A DNA stretch of 64,000 nt from Candidatus Enterococcus testudinis (GTDB lineage Bacteria; Bacillota; Bacilli; Lactobacillales; Enterococcaceae). Shown here piece by piece: positions 27,278 through 38,171 of the stretch (the stretch's first letter is position 1; each line of letters starts with the position of its first letter). A model generated the notes under the pieces. It searched no databases. It was not told the origin of the DNA and saw only the letters and a program-made list of their open reading frames with translations. The DNA lies in the NCBI RefSeq assembly GCF_002140915.1, contig NZ_NGKU01000001.1:2969278-3033277 (forward strand), read 5' to 3'. The translations under genes were made by a program, and so were the position numbers.

Positions 27278-28253
27278 AGCGCCGCATCCTTTCTCTGATT
27301 TGTCCTTCCGTAAAGCCGCTGCGTTTGCCTACCAGCAAGATACGCAGATTTTGCAGTTCCAAAATCTTAGCATTCAAAAATGCGAGTAAAGGTAGTGGTC
27401 CTAAAGCATCTATTTGGGCTGATGCAAAGCTTTCTGTAATCAAGTTGTCTTGTAAAAGCGCCAAGCCAGCGAAGTCGATCACTTGTTCATGAATGATTGG
27501 CCGCATCACTTCCTGATACTCACTTTCTAATAAGAACGTTATAAAGTCGCTATAGGACGCATCCGCAAACGCTAAAAATTCTTCTTTCGGGATACTGCCG
27601 ACACTCACCAAGACCGCCTTCATAAAACTGCAGGATCGCTTTTGGCTCAGACAGCGAGCGGCGATGGTTATATTGGTTAAATCGATCATCTTAATGACGG
27701 CTTCTTGTAGTTCAGGTATATTGATTTTGTCTGCCAATCGCCGTTGTTCATGCAAATACCGGCGATCGTATATGATATCGATGCCTTGCAACACAGCGCC
27801 GCCTTCCAAGTATTCCCGAACCTCTTGAATTGTAGTCACGATTTTCTCAGGCAATACTTCTGATATGCCTGTTTTGATGGCGGTCCGGCATTCGTCGATC
27901 GTGTAAAAACCGTCTTCAACCAGTAGATGCGCATAATCCTTTCCAGTCACTGACTCTTTGGTCAAGACTTTCAGATTGTGGAAAGTAAAAGGCATCATAT
28001 ACAATCGGAGGATTTCTTGATTGGGAACCAGCTCGATCAATTCTTTGATTGTCTTTAACAATTCTTCATCAAGTGATATTTCGAATTGTTCGTGAAAATA
28101 TGGATGCAAATAGCGTTGATAATGGGTCTGCTGCAGCACCGTTTCGACCACAGCAAAGTTTTTTGCCGTAATCATTTGTTCCACTTCTTGCGGCTTCAGT
28201 AAAGTCATTTCTTTCAGCCGAATGATGGGATTCAATTGATGATAGTTCCTCAT
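27267..28253 (-). CDS. ntpC: V-type Na+-ATPase subunit C (d-like rotor adaptor)
   Basis: A 328-residue all-helical adaptor that joins the central shaft to the membrane rotor ring (equivalent to eukaryotic subunit d). The start MRNYHQLNPIIRLKEMTLLK and the repeated three-helix pattern (LIELVPNQEILRLYMMPFTFHNLKVLTKE, ALGPLPLLAFLNAKILELQNLRILLVGKRSGF) fit the family. The last of these, with NAKILELQNLRIL, is the most conserved region. The gene stands 3 bp after ntpE and overlaps ntpG. Confidence 0.94.
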   Translation of the reverse strand: MRNYHQLNPIIRLKEMTLLKPQEVEQMITAKNFAVVETVLQQTHYQRYLHPYFHEQFEISLDEELLKTIKELIELVPNQEILRLYMMPFTFHNLKVLTKESVTGKDYAHLLVEDGFYTIDECRTAIKTGISEVLPEKIVTTIQEVREYLEGGAVLQGIDIIYDRRYLHEQRRLADKINIPELQEAVIKMIDLTNITIAARCLSQKRSCSFMKAVLVSVGSIPKEEFLAFADASYSDFITFLLESEYQEVMRPIIHEQVIDFAGLALLQDNLITESFASAQIDALGPLPLLAFLNAKILELQNLRILLVGKRSGFTEGQIRERMRRYDA

Positions 28254-28256
28254 GGA

Positions 28257-28841
28257 TCAACCTCCTTTTTGTATGATCTGTAACCACCGTTCACGGGATT
28301 CTTTCTTGTATTCTTCAAGTAACACACGATAAGTAAAGTTGTATTGAATACCATTGTCATCCACCAAAAATCCAGCTTCTGACAATGGTGTTCCTACCTT
28401 GATTTGATACGGCAAGTCGGACTGACAAGCCTCGACCCAAGTATCATCTAAGTGGGCTGCTTGATCTAGACCCGCATGAAAGGTCAACGTGCCACTGATT
28501 GGCAGCCGCTCCAGCACATTTTCAACAAATGTCTGGAGCTCTTCTGGTGTCCAACCAATCATTTGTTGATAAGCTTGCTCAAAAAGTTGTGTCAGATATT
28601 CATTTTGCTTCACCATTTTTTGCTGCTTGGCGGCACTTGATTGGCGATTCAGGGCTTGCTGATAATTTTTTTCGACTTGCTTTTTTGCTTGCTGGGCACG
28701 AAGCTGCAAGTCCGACTCTTTCTTCGCCCAGTCACGTGCCATGGTTTCACTGATCCTAGCACGTTCAGCGGCAGCCAAACGTTCCCGTTTTATCTGCGCT
28801 TCTTGGTCTAGTTCAGCAATCATTTTGTCGATTGCATCCAT
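28257..28841 (-). CDS. ntpE: V-type Na+-ATPase subunit E (peripheral stalk)
   Basis: A 194-residue peripheral stalk subunit. Residues about 1-95 form one long charged helix (MDAIDKMIAELDQEAQIKRE, RISETMARDWAKKESDLQLR) that coils with subunit F. The C-terminal globular domain (GIQYNFTYRVLLEEYKKESRERW) binds the top of the B subunit. The gene is preceded by GGGGGCGAAGG and lies 13 bp after ntpK. Sequence of the helix is low in conservation, but position and architecture make the call secure. Confidence 0.93.
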   Translation of the reverse strand: MDAIDKMIAELDQEAQIKRERLAAAERARISETMARDWAKKESDLQLRAQQAKKQVEKNYQQALNRQSSAAKQQKMVKQNEYLTQLFEQAYQQMIGWTPEELQTFVENVLERLPISGTLTFHAGLDQAAHLDDTWVEACQSDLPYQIKVGTPLSEAGFLVDDNGIQYNFTYRVLLEEYKKESRERWLQIIQKGG

Positions 28842-28854
28842 ACCTTCGCCCCCT

Positions 28855-31260
<2,406 letters not shown>

Positions 31261-31283
<23 letters not shown>

Positions 31284-31593
31284 AAGTCCCGATCACTCCT
31301 TCAACGATCTGTTGAATCGCTTGCTCTTGGAAGCTTTGCATATTTTTTTGGTAACGATCTAAAACTTGTTGATTTTCTTCTGCCAGCCGTTGCTTTTGTG
31401 CTTCCAGCGACTGGTGTAACTGCTCTTCGACTGCGACTTGTTCTTGTGCAAGTGCCTCTTCCAAAGCGGCAGCCCGTTTTTGCAATTCTTGTTGTTGCTG
31501 CGCTTCTTCCAATTGTAGCGCTTTTTTCAAAGCGATCAATTGCTGTTCATTGGCTTCTTCTGCTTCTCGTAAACGAGTCAAAGCTTCTCTCAT
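31261..31593 (-). CDS. ntpF: V-type Na+-ATPase subunit F (peripheral stalk, H-like)
   Basis: A 110-residue highly charged coiled coil (MREALTRLREAEEANEQQLI, ALKKALQLEEAQQQQELQKRAAALEEALAQ) that pairs with NtpE to form the peripheral stalks. I chose the ATG at 31593, not the open frame back to 31641, because AGGAGGGG stands 8 bases upstream; the longer part overlaps the leader terminator. E. hirae NtpF has a similar length (107). It is the first gene of the operon, so the structured leader RNA upstream controls all downstream subunits. Confidence 0.93.
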
Positions 31594-31635
31594 TAATTCC
31601 CCTCCTATAATCATGTGTATATTCAACTGAAAAAC

Positions 31636-31670
31636 AAACAAAAAAGCATACCTCGCGAAGAAGTATGCTT
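31636..31670 (-). terminator. leader terminator of the ntp operon
   Basis: On the minus strand AAGCATAC and GTATGCTT pair across an 11-nt loop and are followed by TTTTTG. It stands between the structured leader RNA and the ntpF ribosome-binding site, so reading through it is needed to express the V-ATPase. Confidence 0.88.
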
Positions 31671-31675
31671 ATAAC

Positions 31676-31760
31676 AAAAAAAGGCCAGCATTCCTCCAAG
31701 AATGTTCGCCTCACCCCTTGGCAAACCTGATCCTTGAAACACCGAAATGCTCAACCTTTG
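31676..31760 (-). ncRNA. structured leader RNA of the ntp operon (riboswitch candidate)
   Basis: The minus-strand transcript between promoter and terminator folds into nested helices. An outer stem pairs AAAGG (31755-31759) with CCTTT (31680-31684) and AGCATT (31746-31751) with AATGCT (31687-31692). A middle stem pairs CAAGGA with TTCTTG. An inner hairpin pairs GTTTGCC with GGCGAAC around the purine-rich loop AAGGGGTGA. The outer stem runs into T7, so it could itself act as a terminator. Large purine-rich internal loops are typical of aptamers. Position before a Na+ pump operon suggests the Na+-sensing class first described as the DUF1646 motif, but I cannot confirm the consensus from memory. 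Confidence 0.62.
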
Positions 31761-31787
31761 TGTCTTCAATTTTTTGATACAATATAT

Positions 31788-31816
31788 ATTGTAACAAAAA
31801 TAATCCCAATCATCAA
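31788..31816 (-). promoter_or_regulatory. promoter of the ntp operon
   Basis: On the minus strand TTGATG (31811-31816) and TACAAT (31788-31793) are separated by 17 bp. Transcription would start near 31781, giving a leader of about 190 nt before ntpF. Confidence 0.75.
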
Positions 31817-31819
31817 TAG

Positions 31820-32429
31820 ATAAGTGCAATTATTTTCATCTCTCATCACTAGACCACTCTGCACTTCGCCAATCAGCGGCAACATTTACTCTAAACTCTA
31901 TATATTAACATTCTTTACCCCTAAATTATTCTTTCAAAAGATTCGAAAGAATTGGAGACGACCGATTATATAACCATTGTCTTATCGGATGATCAGAAAA
32001 AGATGTGTGAATCTCTGAGAAATCAATCGCCAACCTGCGATTGCGATGGGACACATTGCAGAAAAAATATATTAGCTATAGGATTTATTGGCGTTTTATT
32101 AGACCGTAGTTATTTTATACATACTAAAAAGCATCTAATTTCATTGCCCATATTTTCCGGTTTAGCCACCTCACAAATGTTACTTAATACGACTATAACA
32201 GATGATAAGTCACATTTAAAAAAGCTATAGAAAAAAATCGCTAAAAGAAAAAAGATTTTCTCTTAGAGCCTCTAAGGATAGAGCAATTTTATCGAATGTG
32301 ACAGAATCTGATTGTGTCACTTTCGCTCTTACTCGCTTGGCCTATCATCGTCGCCAGAAAAACCAACATTTTTATTTGGTCCATAAAATCGTTTCTTTGG
32401 AAAATGGTCAGGGAAATTGTTCTCAGTTT
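31820..32429. other. gap without a convincing gene
   Basis: This stretch separates the ntp promoter from the recombinase relic. The longest frame (31952-32230, TTG start, 92 codons) has no ribosome-binding site. It has a cysteine-rich patch (SPTCDCDGTHC) and a hydrophobic part but no family I recognise. A short dyad GTGACA/TGTCAC lies at about 32298-32321. The DNA looks like decayed mobile-element sequence. Confidence 0.4.
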
Positions 32430-32852
32430 CATATTGAGAAATTATTCCAAGAAAAAGCCTGCGGTAAAGATACCCAGCGACCTGAGTTTCAAAAATACTA
32501 ACTTATATTCGCAAATGTGATTGTGTCATCGTTGCATCATTGAACCGTTTAGGCAGAGATTATGAAGACGTAAAAATACAGTTGCTTTTAAAGTAGCATT
32601 AAAAATACTGGTCGCACAGTTTTTGGATTTCAACACTGGAAATGAACTCCTGGACACAGCTATGTTTGACATGTTTTTATCACTACTGAGTTATATTGTA
32701 CAAAATGAGCGTGAAAAGATCCGCAAAGACGATTAGTTAATAAAACGGTGGTAGACATGTTAAAGCAAGGAGTTCCAGTTACAGAGATTGCCAAAGAAAA
32801 TGGACTCTCTCAACCAACCATATATATAATAAAGAAGGCGAATGATTTGTAG
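32430..32852 (+). pseudogene. decayed serine recombinase (resolvase/invertase family), middle and C-terminal parts
   Basis: Several frames spell a resolvase. IEKLFQEKACGKDTQRPEFQ comes first, then CVIVASLNRLGRDYEDVK with small shifts. FLDFNTGNELLDTAMFDMFL and SLLSYIVQNEREKIRK follow, and the C-terminal helix-turn-helix is LKQGVPVTEIAKENGLSQPT. Frameshifts and stops interrupt it throughout, and the catalytic N-terminal strand with the serine is missing. It marks the left edge of the fructan cluster. An N-terminal piece of a recombinase of the same family lies at the cluster's other edge (42358-42479) in the opposite orientation. Confidence 0.78.
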
Positions 32853-32917
32853 ATTTCATACTACATTCATTCGCTTTTCTGTCGTGCATTTTCGTTTCTA
32901 TGTTCCTTGTACCCCCA

Positions 32918-34027
32918 TTAAGGTAATTTTATAACTAACTCTGTTTCTTTATCGAAAAAATTCCCTTTATTCAAATCAAATGCCAAATCTACAGAGGATC
33001 CCGGTTCATGGAAGTTTCTCGCATCCACTTTGGCAACGAATTCAGTATCACCGATAACAGAATTAAGCATTGTTTCTGCTCCTAATAATTCTGAAACAAC
33101 TACTTGAGCACGGACTGTTGATTGAGGTGCGGCATCAAGAGCAATTTGCTCGCCATGGATGTCTTCTGGACGAATCCCAAATATCACTTCTTTTCCTTCA
33201 TAGCCTTTTTCTTTTAATACTTTATTCTTCCCATCAGGTATCCGCAACTTTAAGCCATGATGATTCGTCAGCACCCCATCTTTCAATGTTACGTGAAAGA
33301 AGTTCATTGTTGGCGAACCAATAAAGCCTGCCACGAAAATATTCACGGGCGTGTTATAGACTTCTTGCGGTGAACCGACTTGCTGGATCACGCCGTCTTT
33401 CATGATGACGATCCGGTCGGCCATGGTCATTGCTTCGGTCTGGTCATGGGTCACGTAAATCGTTGTCGTCTCTAACCGTTGATGCAATTTGGCGATCTCG
33501 GCACGCATCGAGACTCTCAACTTAGCATCCAAATTCGACAATGGCTCATCCATCAAAAATACTCGTGCGTCACGGACAATCGCTCTTCCAAGAGCAACAC
33601 GCTATCTTTGTCCACCGGATAGCGCCGCTGGTTTTCGATACAAATAGTCTGAAAGACCTAATATTTCGGCAGCGTTTTCGACTCGTTTCGCGGTTTCACT
33701 TTTATCGTATTTACGAAGCTTTAAGCCAAACGCCATGTTATCAAAAACGGTCATATGGGGGTAAAGCGCATAATTCTGAAAAACCATGGCGATGTCTCGG
33801 TCTTTGGGAACTACATCATTCATCCGCTGACCATCAATCGTAAAATCTCCCTCCGAGATATCTTCTAACCCGGCGATCATGCGCAAGGTTGTGGATTTCC
33901 CGCAACCTGATGGACCAACAAATACAATAAATTCTTTGTCCTTGATCTCTAAATCAAAATCAGTCACTGAATACGTTTCTGCATTGTCGTATTTCTTATG
34001 AATATGTTTTAAACTTAGTTCTGTCAT
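32918..34027 (-). pseudogene. MsmK/UgpC-type sugar ABC ATPase with a premature stop
   Basis: One frame of 369 codons encodes a complete sugar-importer ATPase, but codon 142 is TAG (33602-33604). The text reads [31 protein letters not shown], so CAG (Gln) became TAG within the signature region. Walker A is GPSGCGKST, the Q-loop is [12 protein letters not shown], and Walker B is [12 protein letters not shown]. The C-terminal regulatory OB domain ([13 protein letters not shown]) is also intact. Everything else is well kept, so the change is recent or an error. It is the last gene of the fructan operon. Without it the importer would depend on a shared ATPase encoded elsewhere, as is common in lactic acid bacteria. 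Confidence 0.88.
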
Positions 34028-34051
34028 ATGTGTTCACCCATTTCTTTCCTA

Positions 34052-34921
34052 TCAAGAATGCAGCTGCTGCTCTTTTGCTAATGCCAGACACCCGTACGTT
34101 CCCGCGTTGTCTCCTAATTTCGGAAGCACAAGGTATTGATCTAGTTCTGGTACCTCCACGTAATCCTTCAACAGTTCTTTAAAGGCTGACTTCATTTTCT
34201 CTAACAGTTGGCGTTGCTTCATGACACCTCCACCAAAAATAATGACATCAGGTGAAAGCATTAGTGTCGTATTGTAGGCACATTGCGCAAGGTAATAGGC
34301 TTCCAGCTCCCATTGCACATCTTTTTCACTCAAATCCTGTCCCTTTTTCCCAGCTCGCTTTTCGATCGCTGGACCAGAGGCCATGCCCTCTAAGCAATTT
34401 TTGTGGAACGGACAATTTCCTTCGTATGTGTCCGCTGAATGTCGGTTCACCAGCATATGCCCCATTTCTGGATGGCTGAAGCCTTCGATAAAGCGGCCGT
34501 ATTGCAGTGCGCCGCCCCCGATGCCGGTTCCGATCGTATAATAAACGATGCTTGATCGTCCCTTTCCATTCCCAAAAACAGATTCTCCATAAGCGGCCGC
34601 GTTCACGTCAGTGGTCCAAGAAACCGGTATAGGAAAAGCCTTCTTCACTGTTCCCACAAAGTCAAACTGCTGCCAGTCCAATTTTGGTGTAGAAGTGATG
34701 TAGCCATAAGTTGGCGATTCATACTGAATATCAATGGGACCGAATGAACCGATACCTATTCCTTTCAGCGTTTCTTTATATGGCGAGAAAAATTCGAGGA
34801 CAGCTTTCATGGTTTCTTCAGGCTTCGTGGTGGGGAAGCTGTCCCGCTTCACGATCTCTAAGTTATCCGTTGCTACTGCACAGACAAATTTCGTTCCTCC
34901 TGCTTCGATACTTCCAAACAT
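34052..34921 (-). CDS. scrK: ROK-family fructokinase
   Basis: A 289-residue fructokinase that phosphorylates fructose to fructose-6-phosphate. The ATP-binding start is FGSIEAGGTKFVCAV. The catalytic region is SWTTDVNAAAYGE, with YTIGTGIGGGALQ after it. The ROK zinc site is HPEMGHMLVNRH followed by CPFHKNCLEG. Length and motifs match the ScrK type found with sucrose and fructan genes. It lies 8 bp after the sucrose/fructan hydrolase and would act on the fructose that enzyme frees. The gene symbol is assigned by family and context. Confidence 0.9.
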   Translation of the reverse strand: MFGSIEAGGTKFVCAVATDNLEIVKRDSFPTTKPEETMKAVLEFFSPYKETLKGIGIGSFGPIDIQYESPTYGYITSTPKLDWQQFDFVGTVKKAFPIPVSWTTDVNAAAYGESVFGNGKGRSSIVYYTIGTGIGGGALQYGRFIEGFSHPEMGHMLVNRHSADTYEGNCPFHKNCLEGMASGPAIEKRAGKKGQDLSEKDVQWELEAYYLAQCAYNTTLMLSPDVIIFGGGVMKQRQLLEKMKSAFKELLKDYVEVPELDQYLVLPKLGDNAGTYGCLALAKEQQLHS

Positions 34922-34928
34922 TTTTCAT

Positions 34929-36377
34929 CTATCCCTTCACAGATCTCTTGATCAATTGTTTTCCATTCAGTTCTGTTACTACCACCTGTTTGAGCCGCCC
35001 TTTTTCGCTGCAGCTGAAGGAAAAGTCGCGAGCTAGCGTGCCTTCGAAAAAGCTATTTACGCTTAACACCGTTCCTTCGTCCTCATCAAAGACTTCTATA
35101 GCATATAGATCTAGCAGAATCTTGAGGGTCTTGCTTCTGCTGGAAAGCGGCAGCGTGATATCCTTTCTTCCCAAAGGATTCCCCTCAGAATGGTAAAGTA
35201 GGTGTTCCTCAATGGTGAACGTGTCTGTCTGTCCTGTTCGTTTATCCTTAAACACCAGCGTTATCGGTGTTTCTCCTGCTTCCAGCGACAATTCAATGAG
35301 CGTAGGCTTTTGAATCGTGGAAACGGACTTTTGGTATCCATCGGTTTGTGTATCATAAATGACCGTCTCTGCCGCTTTCAATTGCGAGATTTCCTTTGAT
35401 AATAAAGCGTGCAGCCGATCGCCTTTTCGTATGACTTTTCTTGGTATGCTCATCGCACCACACCAGCTATTTTCTGTTAATTCACCGAATCCGTTCCACT
35501 CATACATCCATTCCCAACCGTTTTGCCAGCCGATAACATACCGTTCCCCCTCTGGTGTTAGAAAGGTCTGAGGCGCATAAAAATCAACGCCATAATCAAG
35601 AATGCCCCTCGATTCTACTTGGAATCGCCCCTTTTCGTAATCCAGGCGACCAATCAGATAACTCGAATATTCACCTTTTATTCCTACTGGTGAAAAGGTC
35701 AATACGTCCTTGCCATCTAATTCGTAAAAATCTGGACATTCCAGCATCCACGCATTGGGTTCTTCAAAGGCGACCCCCATCAGTGTCCACTCTAAAAGAT
35801 TCTCTGATCGGTAGAGAACCAACTTCCCAACGTTATCTTGACTAACACCGACAAGCATGTAGAAGGTATGATCTTTTTGCCACACTTTAGGATCTCTAAA
35901 ATGAGGATTCTCCTTTCCGAGAGAATCGTTTTGAAGGATGGGGTTGTTTTCGTATTTTGAAAAAAGCCTGCCGTCTTCGCTCATTGCGACGCATTGCTTT
36001 TGGACCAATTGCCCTGCCGCATTTTTCGCTACGGCTGTATAGAATAGATAAAGCGTGCCTTCGTGTTCTATCGCTGTTCCCGAAAAGCACCCGCCTTCCG
36101 TGCTATCTTCGTATACCTCAGAAGGTGCCAAAGCAATCGGCAGCTCCTGCCAAGTGATTAGATCGTGGCTTACCGCGTGGCCCCAATACATTTGATGCCA
36201 TTTTGTTTGGTAGGGGTGGTATTGATAAAACAGATGATATTCTCCTTTGAAGAAAATCAGTCCATTTGGATCATTCATCCATCCTAATGACGGTGTGAAG
36301 TGGAGGATCGGCTGGTGAGAGCTTCTCACGGCCAACGCTCTATTGGTTTCGATATATTGATTTGCTTTGTTCTCCAT
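34929..36377 (-). CDS. GH32 beta-fructosidase (sucrose/sucrose-6-P hydrolase or intracellular fructanase)
   Basis: A 482-residue GH32 enzyme with the full set of catalytic motifs. WMNDPNG near residue 34 holds the nucleophile Asp. FRDPKVW holds the transition-state Asp, and ECPDF holds the acid/base Glu. A C-terminal beta-sandwich (LDLYAIEVFDEDEGTVLSVN) follows the five-bladed propeller. No signal peptide is present, so it is cytoplasmic and would cleave imported sucrose or short fructo-oligosaccharides. It is next to the fructokinase and the sugar ABC permeases in one operon. Because the importer is ABC and not PTS, an unphosphorylated substrate is more likely (inference). Confidence 0.92.
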   Translation of the reverse strand: MENKANQYIETNRALAVRSSHQPILHFTPSLGWMNDPNGLIFFKGEYHLFYQYHPYQTKWHQMYWGHAVSHDLITWQELPIALAPSEVYEDSTEGGCFSGTAIEHEGTLYLFYTAVAKNAAGQLVQKQCVAMSEDGRLFSKYENNPILQNDSLGKENPHFRDPKVWQKDHTFYMLVGVSQDNVGKLVLYRSENLLEWTLMGVAFEEPNAWMLECPDFYELDGKDVLTFSPVGIKGEYSSYLIGRLDYEKGRFQVESRGILDYGVDFYAPQTFLTPEGERYVIGWQNGWEWMYEWNGFGELTENSWCGAMSIPRKVIRKGDRLHALLSKEISQLKAAETVIYDTQTDGYQKSVSTIQKPTLIELSLEAGETPITLVFKDKRTGQTDTFTIEEHLLYHSEGNPLGRKDITLPLSSRSKTLKILLDLYAIEVFDEDEGTVLSVNSFFEGTLARDFSFSCSEKGRLKQVVVTELNGKQLIKRSVKG

Positions 36378-36380
36378 AAG

Positions 36381-37208
36381 CTATCCTTTCGTCGCGCCAG
36401 CAGTCATGCCCGAAGTCACCCATTTATTCAGCGAGAAGTAAATCAAGATTGGTGGCAAAATGGCGATCGATATCGCCGCGTAGGTCGCGCCCCAATCCAC
36501 ATTTCCAAACGCGCCCACGTAATCCTTTAAGCCCATGGTGATGGTTTTTGCAGAAGAATCGCTGATAAATGTATTGGCAAATATGAAGTCGTTCCAGATC
36601 AAAATACTGTACATTGAAGCGATCGTGATCATCGTATTTCTCGCCAACGGTGCGACGATTTGTAAAAAGACCCGATACGGTGAACAGCCGTCTACGATCC
36701 CGGCCTCAATCAGTTCATCAGGAACAAAACTGTAAAAATTGACAAACATCATGACAGAGAGCGGCAATGCAAAGCCGACTTGCGGCAGGACCATCGCCAT
36801 ACTGGTATTTAAGATCCCGATTTTGCTATAAAAAATGAACAGTGGAATCAGTGTGATTTGAACAGGCACCATGATGCCGAACATAAAAAATGAATAGATT
36901 TTTTTGCTGTGTTTATAGTGAAATTTTGATAACGCGAAGCCGATCGTTGCACTTAATACGAGGATCAGCACCAGCGAGATCATGGTGATCTTCAAACTGT
37001 TCCACATATAACCGCCTATGACACCGTCTCCCAGCACATTTTTATAATTCTCAAATGTCACAGCTTTCGGCAATGAGAATGGCGTCGTCGATAGTTCTAC
37101 GGAATCTTTCAAGCTTGCAATGAACAGCCAGATCACAGGGTAGATCTGTATGATCAAAAAAACGATCAATAAAAGGATAAACAAGTACTTTATTGCCTTC
37201 TCTTTCAT
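36381..37208 (-). CDS. sugar ABC transporter permease (MalG type)
   Basis: A 275-residue inner-membrane permease with six helices. It has an N-terminal signal-anchor helix (YLFILLLIVFLIIQIYPVIW). The EAA coupling loop reads ELIEAGIVDGCSPYRVFLQIVAPLARN, which docks to the ATPase. It ends YFSLNKWVTSGMTAGATKG, a typical MalG-like C-terminus. It shares one base of TAATG with the upstream permease stop, so the two are co-translated. In this operon it should import a fructo-oligosaccharide or sucrose. Confidence 0.92.
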   Translation of the reverse strand: MKEKAIKYLFILLLIVFLIIQIYPVIWLFIASLKDSVELSTTPFSLPKAVTFENYKNVLGDGVIGGYMWNSLKITMISLVLILVLSATIGFALSKFHYKHSKKIYSFFMFGIMVPVQITLIPLFIFYSKIGILNTSMAMVLPQVGFALPLSVMMFVNFYSFVPDELIEAGIVDGCSPYRVFLQIVAPLARNTMITIASMYSILIWNDFIFANTFISDSSAKTITMGLKDYVGAFGNVDWGATYAAISIAILPPILIYFSLNKWVTSGMTAGATKG

Positions 37209-38158
37209 TACGCCACACGCCCTTCCTTGTTATTTTTTCGTTTACTTAATGCCAGCGCCTGCTTCGCTGCCTTTTTCTGCGCCTTCACATCGTAATTTTC
37301 AAATATTTTTCTTAGAATAAAGATGATCAAGACACTTTCTATAATGATAAAGACGGCCAAGGCGCTCCCATATCCATACTGGTTATTGGTAAAGGCCTGT
37401 TTGTACATATATGTGGACATTAATTCGCTTGCATTCCCTGGACCGCCGTTTGTCAGCAAGTAAGGAATATCAAACCCTCTCAGAGCACCTGTCAAGCACA
37501 TCGTAAAGGTGAGCAGCAGAATGTCTTTGATCATGGGAATCTTGATTTTGAAGAGGATTTGCAGTTCTGTAGCACCATCGATTTTCGCTGCTTCATACAC
37601 CGATTCATCTAATGAGACGAGGGCTGCATAAAAGATGACCATGTACATTCCGATGAAGCGCCAGCCTTCGGGAATCGAGACGGCACCTAGCACCGTATTC
37701 AAATTCGTCAACCAAGAAGTCGTCAGTCCTCCTAACCCTACTGCCGATAACATCTGATTCAGCAAGCCTTCTGGCTGTGTTGAATAAATACTTCTGAAGA
37801 GTTGCGCGATGGCGACTGTCGTAACGATACATGGAACATAATAGAGCGTCTTGACTAAATTCGCCCGTTTTTTCAAGTACGTCAACAGTACCGCAAATAG
37901 TAACCCAATCGACAATTGAATAATGACAACAATCACTAAATAAATTAAATTATTGATTAATGCTTTATAAAACACCGGGTCTTGAAAAAGCCGCTTGTAA
38001 TTATCCAACCCAACAAATTGTTGCGGAGTGATGCCGTTCCATTTAATAAAACTTAAACGAAGCGACTCCGTGATTGGATAAAAAACAGAAAGCAGATAGA
38101 ACAGCAAGCCAGGCATCAGAAAAACGAAAAATGCTTTCTTATCACGTAAAACACCCAT
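37208..38158 (-). CDS. sugar ABC transporter permease (MalF type)
   Basis: A 316-residue permease with six helices. Its start is FFVFLMPGLLFYLLSVFYPI with the SLRLSFIKWNG loop, standard for the family. The EAA coupling loop is VYEAAKIDGATELQILFKIKIPMIKD. FDIPYLLTNGGPGNASELMSTYMYKQAF is the conserved pre-final-helix segment. It pairs with the MalG-type permease immediately downstream and follows the substrate-binding lipoprotein by 13 bp. Confidence 0.92.
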   Translation of the reverse strand: MGVLRDKKAFFVFLMPGLLFYLLSVFYPITESLRLSFIKWNGITPQQFVGLDNYKRLFQDPVFYKALINNLIYLVIVVIIQLSIGLLFAVLLTYLKKRANLVKTLYYVPCIVTTVAIAQLFRSIYSTQPEGLLNQMLSAVGLGGLTTSWLTNLNTVLGAVSIPEGWRFIGMYMVIFYAALVSLDESVYEAAKIDGATELQILFKIKIPMIKDILLLTFTMCLTGALRGFDIPYLLTNGGPGNASELMSTYMYKQAFTNNQYGYGSALAVFIIIESVLIIFILRKIFENYDVKAQKKAAKQALALSKRKNNKEGRVA

Positions 38159-38171
38159 ATTTTCCCCTCCA

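Noticed and set aside
31594..31641. Longer NtpF starting at 31641
   Set aside because: The extra codons overlap the leader terminator and its T-tract, and a strong ribosome-binding site stands before the ATG at 31593.
31952..32230. 92-codon frame as a gene
   Set aside because: TTG start without a ribosome-binding site, no recognisable motif, surrounded by decayed mobile DNA. Recorded only as part of a gap.
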